A stretch of DNA of 45,003 nt, taken from positions 1 through 45,003 of the forward strand of contig JAIQFL010000046.1 of assembly GCA_020073365.1 (NCBI GenBank), written 5' to 3'. A program made the translations under genes and the position numbers. Source of the stretch: Terriglobia bacterium. GTDB lineage: Bacteria; Acidobacteriota; Terriglobia; Bryobacterales; Bryobacteraceae. The notes under the pieces were generated by a model, which worked only from the letters and a program-made list of their open reading frames with translations, was not told the origin of the DNA and searched no databases. Positions within the stretch are counted from its first letter, which is position 1. The number at the start of each line of letters is the position of its first letter. Shown one piece after another: positions 15,922-24,300 of the stretch.

Positions 15922-18801
15922 ATGAAGTCCATATGCCGCTTTCTCGTTTTGGCGATGGCGCTCTGCTCCAGCGTCTTCGCGCAGACCAAACCCAGGCTCA
16001 CGCCGGCCGATTACGGCAAGTGGGAAACGCTCGTCCAAGGAACGCTTTCCCCCGACGGGAAATGGTTGGCCCACGAGATCCGCCGCACGGACCGTAATGA
16101 CGAGTTGCGCGTGTCGGCGACGGCCGGGGGCAAGACGCACGTCGTGGCCTTCTGTTCGGCGGCGGCGTTTTCCGCCGACTCCCAGTGGCTGGCTTGCGAA
16201 GCCACCGTCTCCGAAGCGGAGCAGGACCGGCTCCGCAAGGCCCGGCGGCCCATTCAAAACAAGCTGTCCATCCTCGATCTGGCATCGGGCGCCGTCACGA
16301 CCATCGACGATGTGCAGTCGTTTGCGTTTTCGGGCGAGAAGGCTTATGTGGCGTTTCGCCGGTATCCTCCTTCGCGCGACACCGCCGCTGCTCCTGCTGC
16401 GAACGCCGCGAATGCCGCCGGGCGCGGCGGCGGGGGCGGACGAGGAGGCGCCGGCAGCCCGGCCGCGGATGTGGAAACCGACCCGGCGGGCTCCGCGTTG
16501 ACGGTCCGTAACCTGGCGACTGGAATCGACACCACTTTCGGCAACGTCACCGCCTATTCGTGGCAGGACAAGGGCACCAATCTGGCGATGACGGTCGGAC
16601 TGGAAGGGCGTGCCGGAAATGCCTTGCAGGTGTTCGATCCGCGCGCGGGCTCGCTCCGCGTGCTCGATAGCGGCCCGGCTTTGTTTGCGGATCTCACCTG
16701 GCGCAAGGAATCGAGCGACCTGGCGGCGCTGCGATCCGTGAAGAAAGACGGCTACGAGGGCGAGAGCTACAACGTGCTGGCGTGGAAGAACCTCGGCGAG
16801 AAACGTTCCGCTCAAGTGGAGGCGCCCAAGCGCATTGTGGCGGCGCGAGCGCCGCAGTGGTCCGAGGATGGCGCGACCGTTTACGTGGGGATCGCCGAGT
16901 GGCTGAAGAAGCCCGAGTCCCACCGTTCCGACGATGACCCATCCACCGTGGAGGTCTGGCACTGGAAGGACGTGAACGTCATCAGCGAGCAGAAGCTGAC
17001 CACCAGCCGCGATCGCGACCGCAACGCTCTGGCCGCCTGGCACATCGAGACCGGGCGCCTGGTGCCGCTCTCCACGAATCCCAAGGAAGACGTTCGCCTT
17101 TCCAAGCGAGGCACGCGAGCGCTGGCCCTTGACGGAACGCCGTATGAGGTGGACTCGGAATTCGGGCGACGCTTCACCGACGTCTACCAGGTCAATCTCG
17201 AAACCGGTGCCCGCTCGGCGGTTGCCAGGCGCATGATTCCGCCGGTCGATTTCAGCCCCGGCGGGCGTTACGTTGTGCAATTCAAGGGCACCGATTTCTG
17301 GGTGTACGATCTCGAAACCGGCGCCAGCCGCGACGTCAGCAAGGAGGCGGCGACGAGTTTTACCAACAAAGAGAACGACTACCCGGTGGAGCAGAAACCT
17401 TCTTATGGCGTGGCCGGTTGGACCAAAGACGACCATAGCGTGATCGTTTATGACGCCTACGACCTCTGGGAGCTATCGCCCGACGGGATAACCAAGCCGC
17501 GGCGGCTGACCGACGGGAGCGCGGAAGAAGTCCGGCATCGCTACGTGCGGTTGTCGCCACGGCCGGCCGTGGGAGGACGCGGGGGGCGTGCCGGACGCGG
17601 CGGCGGAGAGGATCCGGAATGGATCGATCTGGGGAAGCCGGTTTATCTGAGCCTGGAAGGCCGCTGGACCAAGCGGAGCGGCTACGGCCGCCTGGAGAAC
17701 GGCAAGGTGGACAGGCTGGTTTGGCTCGACAAGAGCGTTCGCAGCCTGGAGAAGGCCAAGGACGCCGACGTCCTGGTGTATCAGGCCGGAGCTTGGGACG
17801 ATTCGCCGAATTTCTTTGCCGCCGGCCTGGATCTGAAGAACCCGCAGCGAGTCAGCAATACCAATCCTTTTGCTTCGCAATACGCCTGGGGGCGCGCCGA
17901 GTTAGTCGATTTCAAGAATTCGCACGGCGACCGTTTGCAGGGGGCGCTATACTATCCGGCGAACTACGAGCGCGGTAAGCAGTATCCCATGATCGTGCAA
18001 ATCTATGAGATTGAGAGTAATCAGCTTCATAACTGGACAGCGCCGTCGGAACGCACCACTTACAATCCGGCTGTGTGGACCCAGCGCGGTTACTTCGTCT
18101 ACCGTCCGGACATCGTATTCCGCCCGCGCGAGCCGGGGATTTCGGCGCTCGACTGCGTCACTGCGGGGGTAAAGAAGGTGCTGGAGAGCGGCATGGTGGA
18201 CGCGAAGAAGGTGGGGCTGGTAGGCCACTCCTGGGGCGGATACGAGACCACCTTTATCGCCACGCAGACCGACTTGTTCAAGGCCGCGGTTGCCGGTGGG
18301 CCGCTCACCAACCTGGCCTCCAGCTACGGTGAAATCTACTGGAACAACGGCGGACCGGAGACCGACCATGCGGAGGTGGGGCAGGAGCGCATGGAGGTTC
18401 CGTTGTATGAGGACCCGCAATCTTACATCCGCAATTCCGCGGTGTACTTCGCGAACAAGCTGAGGCCCCCGCTTCTACTGAGTGTGGGCGACCACGACGG
18501 CGCTTCTGACTGGCACCAGGATATCGAGTTGTATAACTCTGCACGCCGTGCCGGCAAGACAGTAGTGATGCTGGTTTACGTAGGCGAGAATCACTCCGTG
18601 GCCCAAAAGGCCAACCAGATCGACTATCATCACCGCATTAACGACTGGTTCGATCACTACCTGAAAGGCAATGACCCGCAGGACTGGATCACGAAGGGCG
18701 TTACGGTGCTGGATCGCGAGCGCGAGCTGAAGGGAAGCGGACGAGGAGGCGCCAGCAGCACTCCAGCGCCGGGAACCCGCGACGGAGGAGGGCAGTTCTA
18801 G
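15922..18801 (+). CDS. Secreted S9-family prolyl-oligopeptidase-like peptidase
   Basis: A 959-residue exported serine peptidase of the S9 (DPP/acylaminoacyl-peptidase) type. A signal peptide (1-20) precedes a propeller domain (about 25-640) and a C-terminal alpha/beta-hydrolase domain. The triad is visible: Ser770 (GHSWGGY), Asp859 (GDHDGASDW) and His891 (GENHSVA). Gly/Arg-rich inserts occur near residue 170 (RGGGGGRGG), near 555 (GGRGGRAGRGGG) and at the C-terminus, probably flexible loops. It likely trims oligopeptides in the periplasm, the same niche as the tricorn-type protease at the other side of the window. A TAGAAT hexamer lies 10 nt before the ATG. The GNAT gene follows 27 nt later. 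Confidence 0.93.
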   Translation: MKSICRFLVLAMALCSSVFAQTKPRLTPADYGKWETLVQGTLSPDGKWLAHEIRRTDRNDELRVSATAGGKTHVVAFCSAAAFSADSQWLACEATVSEAEQDRLRKARRPIQNKLSILDLASGAVTTIDDVQSFAFSGEKAYVAFRRYPPSRDTAAAPAANAANAAGRGGGGGRGGAGSPAADVETDPAGSALTVRNLATGIDTTFGNVTAYSWQDKGTNLAMTVGLEGRAGNALQVFDPRAGSLRVLDSGPALFADLTWRKESSDLAALRSVKKDGYEGESYNVLAWKNLGEKRSAQVEAPKRIVAARAPQWSEDGATVYVGIAEWLKKPESHRSDDDPSTVEVWHWKDVNVISEQKLTTSRDRDRNALAAWHIETGRLVPLSTNPKEDVRLSKRGTRALALDGTPYEVDSEFGRRFTDVYQVNLETGARSAVARRMIPPVDFSPGGRYVVQFKGTDFWVYDLETGASRDVSKEAATSFTNKENDYPVEQKPSYGVAGWTKDDHSVIVYDAYDLWELSPDGITKPRRLTDGSAEEVRHRYVRLSPRPAVGGRGGRAGRGGGEDPEWIDLGKPVYLSLEGRWTKRSGYGRLENGKVDRLVWLDKSVRSLEKAKDADVLVYQAGAWDDSPNFFAAGLDLKNPQRVSNTNPFASQYAWGRAELVDFKNSHGDRLQGALYYPANYERGKQYPMIVQIYEIESNQLHNWTAPSERTTYNPAVWTQRGYFVYRPDIVFRPREPGISALDCVTAGVKKVLESGMVDAKKVGLVGHSWGGYETTFIATQTDLFKAAVAGGPLTNLASSYGEIYWNNGGPETDHAEVGQERMEVPLYEDPQSYIRNSAVYFANKLRPPLLLSVGDHDGASDWHQDIELYNSARRAGKTVVMLVYVGENHSVAQKANQIDYHHRINDWFDHYLKGNDPQDWITKGVTVLDRERELKGSGRGGASSTPAPGTRDGGGQF

Positions 18802-18828
18802 CCCGCGGCAAGCCAGCGCGAGCGACCG

Positions 18829-19320
18829 ATGGGCGTCTTGGAATTCATGCCGGCCACGCGGAAGGTGCTGCGGCTGCTGGCGTCCGAACCGGAGGATTTC
18901 GCCGCGGAGTATGGAGTCCGCCTTCACGAGGTGGCGCAGACCGTGGCCCAGCACAGCCTCTCTTTCATGAAGAGCTTTCCGTATGAGACTTCGCCCGATT
19001 GGTTCGGACATTTTGCCATCGAGGGGGAGACCCAGCAACTGGCCGGCGTTTGCAGTCTCAAAGGGCCGCCGGTCGACGGGGTCGTAGAGATCGCCTACTT
19101 CACGTTCCCGGGTTTCGAGGGGCGCGGCATTGGGACAGAGATGGCACGCTTTGTGCTGGAACGCGCCCGCAGGCTTCCGGAAGTGACATTGGTGACTGCT
19201 CACACGGCCCCGGAAAGCAATGCTTCCACTCGCATACTGGAAAGGATCGGGATGAGGTTTTCAGGCGAGGCGCAGGAGGATGGGGTTCCGGTGTGGCGTT
19301 GGGAGATTGAGGCGCTGTGA
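18829..19320 (+). CDS. GNAT-family N-acetyltransferase
   Basis: A 163-residue cytoplasmic acetyltransferase fold. The acetyl-CoA binding loop is EGRGIGTEMARFVL (motif A, R/QxxGxG/A), preceded by the strand VVEIAYFTFPGF and followed by HTAPESNASTRILERIGM (motif B), in the RimJ/RimL-like arrangement. It follows the S9 peptidase gene by 27 nt and may share its transcript. The acceptor (protein N-terminus, antibiotic or small amine) cannot be predicted. It converges on the second Tat amidohydrolase with about 63 bases between stops, in which I see no clear terminator. Confidence 0.88.
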   Translation: MGVLEFMPATRKVLRLLASEPEDFAAEYGVRLHEVAQTVAQHSLSFMKSFPYETSPDWFGHFAIEGETQQLAGVCSLKGPPVDGVVEIAYFTFPGFEGRGIGTEMARFVLERARRLPEVTLVTAHTAPESNASTRILERIGMRFSGEAQEDGVPVWRWEIEAL

Positions 19321-19383
19321 GAAATCCCGAGCGTGGACAAGCAAACCGATTCGCTTCGTCATCCCGGATCGCCCTTCATCCCT

Positions 19384-20331
19384 TCATCTGGGCTGACCGG
19401 CCTCGCGTTTCACCCAGCGGTATGCGGCCACCGAATTCTTCCAAAAATACTTCTCGGCGATGGCCGGGCCCTTGCCGGTGAAGTACTCGCGAACCACGTT
19501 CAGAATCCTGGGGTAGGGGGCCCACTGATCGCTGTTAGGCCAGTCGCTGCCATAGAGCACGCGGTCCTCGCCGAAAACACCAAAGAGCTCATCCAGGCGC
19601 GAGCGGTAGAAATCCAGATCCTCGGGAACGCGGCCATCCACCCGGCGCAGGACCTCGGAAATCTTGACGTATACCTGAGGACGCTTCCCGAGTTCGCGCA
19701 GGTCGGCCCGGTACCGATCGCGAGCCGCCGCTTCGGCGGGAGGATTCAATTGGGGGAGATGATCGATGACCACGCGCAAGCCGGGCACTCTGTCGGTGAC
19801 CCGCACCACGGCATCGATCAGGGCCACGTTGGGATTCGCCGTGTCCAGGACCAGCCCGGCGTCAGCCAGGGCTTTCAACCCGGCCACGAATTCGGGCGTG
19901 GAAAGCTGTGCGCCCAGATCTCGACCCCACAGATTGCCGTAGCGAATGCCGCGGAACAGCGGATTGCGGTGGAAGCGCTCCAGTTGATTGCGGAACTCCG
20001 GCTGGCCGGGTTCGAGGTCGCCCACCGTCCCCACGATGATGGTCTCTTTGGCGGCGATGTCGAGCACCCACTGGTTGTCCTCCAGCCAGGTGCTGCATTC
20101 CACCTCGATGGCGCCCCGGATCCCCAGGGGCACGGCGATCTGGCGGTAGCGGTCGGGCAAGGCGGGCTTGTAGAGAACGGTGTTGGCCTTGCCCGGCCAC
20201 GGCACGCCCTGCGGACGCGTCGGATCGAACAGATGGATATGGGTATCGATGATGGGGAGGGCGGGCGCCTGTTCCCCCGCGGCCGTCAAAGTGGCCCCGG
20301 CGGCGGCGCTCAGAAAGGTTCTGCGGTGCAC
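19384..20331 (-). CDS. Tat-exported amidohydrolase (fuconolactonase-like)
   Basis: A 315-residue TIM-barrel amidohydrolase_2 protein with an intact metal site: HxH in DTHIHLFDP, a later His in VIDHLPQL, and the Asp of YGSDWPNSDQW. A twin-arginine-like signal (HRRTFLSAAAG) begins at the GTG at 20331, which lies 7 nt after a TACAAT hexamer; the longer frame upstream contains no comparable N-terminus. It probably hydrolyses a sugar lactone or similar compound in the periplasm. It is the better-preserved relative of the protein encoded at 13604-14533. It follows the phosphopantetheinyl transferase gene by 154 bases but appears to have its own promoter, so it is probably not part of the lipid operon. 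Confidence 0.87.
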   Translation of the reverse strand: MHRRTFLSAAAGATLTAAGEQAPALPIIDTHIHLFDPTRPQGVPWPGKANTVLYKPALPDRYRQIAVPLGIRGAIEVECSTWLEDNQWVLDIAAKETIIVGTVGDLEPGQPEFRNQLERFHRNPLFRGIRYGNLWGRDLGAQLSTPEFVAGLKALADAGLVLDTANPNVALIDAVVRVTDRVPGLRVVIDHLPQLNPPAEAAARDRYRADLRELGKRPQVYVKISEVLRRVDGRVPEDLDFYRSRLDELFGVFGEDRVLYGSDWPNSDQWAPYPRILNVVREYFTGKGPAIAEKYFWKNSVAAYRWVKREAGQPR

Positions 20332-20338
20332 AGCAGGT

Positions 20339-20344
20339 ATTGTA
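20339..20344 (-). promoter_or_regulatory. -10-like hexamer TACAAT before a GTG start
   Basis: On the minus strand TACAAT is followed by 7 nt and then the GTG start of the Tat amidohydrolase. There is no Shine-Dalgarno in between, so a leaderless transcript is inferred. No good -35 at the usual spacing was found. Confidence 0.4.
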
Positions 20345-20412
20345 TCGCTCGCGCACCGGCGGATCGTGACAAGCTTGGGGCCGGACGGTATCGGGGAGCT
20401 GTCCTCAAAAAA

Positions 20413-20427
20413 CGGAACAGTGTTCCG
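20413..20427. promoter_or_regulatory. Perfect 15-bp palindrome, operator-like
   Basis: CGGAACAgTGTTCCG is perfectly symmetric around one central base. It lies about 70 bp upstream of the proposed -10 of the Tat amidohydrolase and downstream of the phosphopantetheinyl transferase stop. Its size suits a dimeric repressor site; the regulator is unknown. Confidence 0.4.
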
Positions 20428-20485
20428 GTCGGCTTGTTGAAAACAGGACGGTTGCGGATCAATTCCGGAACGGTTCTTCCGTTTC

Positions 20486-21241
20486 TCAGGCGGGCGCGAT
20501 CTTGAATAGGATCGGCGGGACGGGGGGCGGGTTAGCCACCAGGGTCCGCACGAGGTCACCTGTCGATTGCCACCAGCCGTGGAATACTTGCCCCCCGGTA
20601 CAGCGAACGTCCAGCGGACGCCACGTATCGAGGTCACGTGACGGCTCGAAGGTGAGATCCGGATTCTCTACGCAGCCTTGGCCTTCCCCTCCGCAGGATG
20701 CACCGATGGCGCTGACCATCACGCCCCGGGTGTCGAGTCGAAGCCCCTCGTGCAGGGCTTTGAGCGCGCTCTCCTTTCCGCTCCAAAGGAGAGTAACAAG
20801 GCGAGGCCGGTTCGCCGCGGAGGCGCGTGCAATTAGCGCTTGTTCTTCGTCCGTAAAATAATCCGCGACAAAAGTGTCGCTGCGCGGCTCGATGGTTTCG
20901 AGATCGCAGCCCAGCGCGGCCCCGGATTGAGCGACGGCGCAAATCGCTATGCCGGTCCGGTGGCTGAGCGAGATGGTAACGGCCGCCGGCTTATTGGCGA
21001 CGAACGCTTCGGGCGCGCCGGACGGCGCCGCGCGTATTTCTATCCCGGCGAGAGCTTTGGGATCACCGGGCGCGTTCATGTAAACGGCCACGGCGCGTTT
21101 CGCCGTCCAGCGTCCCAGTCGCCAATCGGCCCGGCGCTTGGCGAAACGCATGGCATTCAGACGAGCAGCTTCGCTCGCGCCGAGCCAGCGATTGTCTACC
21201 GGCACATCAGCTTGGGTCTGTTCCAGCCAATATACATTCAT
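20486..21241 (-). CDS. Sfp-type 4'-phosphopantetheinyl transferase
   Basis: Activates carrier proteins by moving the phosphopantetheine arm of CoA to the carrier residue. The 251-residue protein has the family motifs in order: SLSHRTG, GCDLETIEP (Mg-binding Asp and Glu) and LWSGKESALKALHEGL, and its two-fold pseudosymmetric length is typical of Sfp/PfaE-type rather than AcpS-type enzymes. The ATG at 21241 is preferred; an in-frame TTG at 21256 would add five residues. It lies immediately downstream of the giant synthase on the same strand and is the obvious partner enzyme. Notably, the four carrier domains next door have Thr at the attachment position, so this enzyme may accept Thr. Confidence 0.93.
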   Translation of the reverse strand: MNVYWLEQTQADVPVDNRWLGASEAARLNAMRFAKRRADWRLGRWTAKRAVAVYMNAPGDPKALAGIEIRAAPSGAPEAFVANKPAAVTISLSHRTGIAICAVAQSGAALGCDLETIEPRSDTFVADYFTDEEQALIARASAANRPRLVTLLWSGKESALKALHEGLRLDTRGVMVSAIGASCGGEGQGCVENPDLTFEPSRDLDTWRPLDVRCTGGQVFHGWWQSTGDLVRTLVANPPPVPPILFKIAPA

Positions 21242-21272
21242 GGCACTCGTGGTCAAAAACCACTCACTTACG

Positions 21273-21343
21273 CAGGCGGAACCGCCTGTGCCACCACGAA
21301 AGGTCCTGTGCTTTCAGAGGTGGGACAGGCGGTTCCGCCTGTC
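21273..21343. repeat. Pair of opposed REP-like palindromes between synthase and transferase genes
   Basis: CAGGCGGaaCCGCCTG at 21273-21288 and GACAGGCGGttCCGCCTGTC at 21324-21343 are each perfect palindromes. With flanking CCACC and GGTGG they are opposite-orientation copies of one unit, as in REP doublets. They fill most of the intergenic gap and could form a large stem in the mRNA, damping transcription or protecting transcript ends. Confidence 0.75.
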
Positions 21344-21360
21344 TTTGTGTTCAGGGCTCT

Positions 21361-24300
21361 TCACGCCATCACGAGTTGCAGCGGTTTCAACAGAGTGGCA
21401 TCGACGCTGTTGGGGAGTGCCACCGTTCGGTAGCCGCTCATACACACGTAGCGGTTTCCATCCTTATCCACCACCTCTGCATCGAAGCTTCCCTGTTGCG
21501 GATTCGGGGTCACGACAGCATACAGCCGGCCTTCGGCCAGATCCGGCGCGCGCAGCAACGAGACCCGATCGATGTGCAGCGGAAGACCCATGCGGCTCTC
21601 CTCGACGATCTCCCAGAGACCGGCGGTTTGCAGGCAAAGTTCCATGAGACGCGGCGCCATGAGCGTGGGCAGTTCCAGCGGGTGGTGATGGGTGGGCAGG
21701 TCCTTGGCGAATTGGCCGACGATCCGGTTTTCGTCCATCCAGCCGCGCTCCAGAACCTGATATGCCGGCCCGTGGAAGTAAACGCGATAGATGCCGGCAG
21801 CTTCATAGGTGGATCCGTTGGGCTGGGGTGGGGCTTCTGCCTGAAGGGATTGACAGGCTGAAGCCTGTCCCACCAGGCGGACGCGGGCGGTGAAGTGCGT
21901 GGTCACCTGCGGCTCCGTCTGGTTGGGGAGCGTCCGGCGGCCGGTTAATCGGCAGTCCGCCACCACGGCGTCACCGTTCGGACGGAAGAGTGCCTCGACC
22001 GTCAGGGTCCGCGGCTCGTGCCGATAGAATTTGACGGGCGCCAGGAAGTTGACGTCTTCGAGGGCCTCGACACGCCAGCCGGGCAGCATGGATTGCGCGG
22101 CCTCCGCAAAGGCCTCGATGCCCATAACGCCGGGCAATACGGGCGTGCCGTCGATTTGATGGTCGTGGAGGAACGGCTGAATCGCCGGGTCGAGGGTGGT
22201 CTCTATGGTGAGGCCGCGGTGAACGTCCATGGCGGCGATTTTGCCGATCATGGGTCCGTGCAAGCGGGTCTCGCCGGGGGCCTCCAGCGCGGCGGTATCC
22301 AGCCCGCCGGTGGCATCCCATTCATTCAGGAGAGCGCCGAGACGCTGGCCGATGACGATTTCACCGCGCGTCCCTCCCGCAGTCAGTTCGCGGCGGATCA
22401 ACGGAACGCCCGCTTCGGGCGGCAACATATCGATGCCAGCCAGCTCCATCATTTTCGGAATGGAGCCGCGAGTGGCCATACCGATACCACCCCACGCCGT
22501 CCAGTCGATGGCGATGGCGCGGGTAGCCGTCCGGGTCGCGCGGAAGTTGGACGCGATCTTGCACAACAGGTCGTTGGCGGAACTATAGTCGGTCTGTCCA
22601 CCGTTGCCGAAGCGGCCGGCAATGGAGCTGAACGCCACCGTGGCCCCCAGGGGCATGTCACCGATAGCTCGCATGAGATTGAACCAGCCGTCGCTCTTGA
22701 CGTCAAAGACCAGATGGAATTCCCGCGGGTCCTTATCCGGCAGGAAATGGCTGCGCTCGATGCCGGCGGCGTGCAGCAGCACATCGATACGCGGGCTGCT
22801 CTCGCGCAGCTTGCCGATCACCTTGGCGACAGCGTCCGCATCCGTGAGGTTGACGCTGAAGTAGTGCGCCGTACCGCCCGCTGCTCGCACGGCGTCGATG
22901 GCGCTGCGGGCGGCCTGTAATCGTTCCAGGGCCGACAGTTCCTTTTCCACCAGCGCCGGTGTGGCGCGCTCACCGCGGGCCTGGATACGCGCGAACAGGT
23001 CGCGCTTGAGGCCCTCCTTGTCGCTCACGAAGCGCGCCAGGTCGGGATCGTCCGGATGGGGCTCGGGCGCCAAATCGAGAAGGTAGAACGTGCCGCCGGA
23101 AGCGGTTGCCAGGTCGGCGGTGATGGCCGAGACGATACTCCCGGCGGCGCCGGTGATCACGAAGACGGTGTCCTTGTCCAGCGTCAAACCGGGCTGGCCG
23201 TCGGCCGCGGGCTGTTCCTGCAGGCCGACCGTCCAGCGCTGCTCCGCCTTGTAGCCGATCTCTATCGCGCCGGGGTCGCGCAAGGTTTCCTGGATGAGGA
23301 ACTCGGCAACTTCCGCAGGCTTGCGCTGGGGTTCGAAATCGACGGCTTTGACGAGGGCATCCATCCGCTCCCGCTTATACGTCTTGGTAAAGCCCACCAC
23401 CGCGCCGCCCAGGGGCGCGACCGCACCAGCCTCGTCGTAGCCGTGCTGCCCGCCCAGACGGGTGGCCGAAACCAGGAAGGTACCCGGCAGCGCAATTTGC
23501 TCGAACAGGATACGCATGGTGGAATAGAGCGATTTGAGACGCACTCGCAGCGCCTCATGCCACGCGGCCAGGTCCATATCGCGAAGGTTACCCTCGATGT
23601 CGAGGGCGGGCAGCCAGTAGATCCCTTGTACGGGACCGGCGGCGAGCCAGTTCTTGAGGGTAGTGGCCAGGACGTCGGGATCTGCGGCGTTCTCGAGGCG
23701 GAGGACGTCCACACCCATCGCCTGCAGGCGTTCGGCCAGTGCCTCGCCCACTCCACCTTGGTCCGGCATGAGCACTACGCGTTGGCCGGCGGCGAGCGTC
23801 ACACCGGTTGGCTTACACATGTTGAGCGGCGGGCGCAAGACAGGCACTGGCACGCGGCGCGGAATGCGGTTGGCGGCATCCAGACTGGCCAGGACGGGGC
23901 GCGCGGGCGCGCTCTCGATCGGGCTCAAGGCGGGCGGAAGCGCGTCGACAGGGGGGACCGCGGCCACGGTTGGCTGGCCGATGGTGGACCGGTCACGCGC
24001 GAATTGAATCACGTGGGCCAGGGTCGGGAAATCGCGCAGCTTGAGATCCTGATCGCGGGGAATATTGTAGATCTGGCGGATGGCGGCGAACATTTCCGCC
24101 TGTTTGACGGTGTCGACTCCGAGGTCCGCTTCCAGATCGAGGTCCAGGTCGAGCATGTCCTTGGGATAGCCGGTCTTCTCGACTACGAGATCCAGGATTT
24201 TCTCCTTGATGGGATCGTCCGTGGTGGCTGGGGCGGCGACAGGGGCGGGAGCGAGGGCGGGGGCGGGCGCGGCTGGCTCGGCGGTGGTCGGTGCCGGCGC

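Noticed and set aside
15817..17436. 539-codon minus-strand frame opposite the S9 peptidase
   Set aside because: It is antisense to a gene with a complete signal peptide and catalytic triad; composition is Arg/His/Gly-rich as in shadow frames.
20332..20637. Upstream extension of the second Tat amidohydrolase into the transferase gene
   Set aside because: It overlaps the transferase coding region and its composition is unlike a protein N-terminus; the Tat signal begins at 20331.
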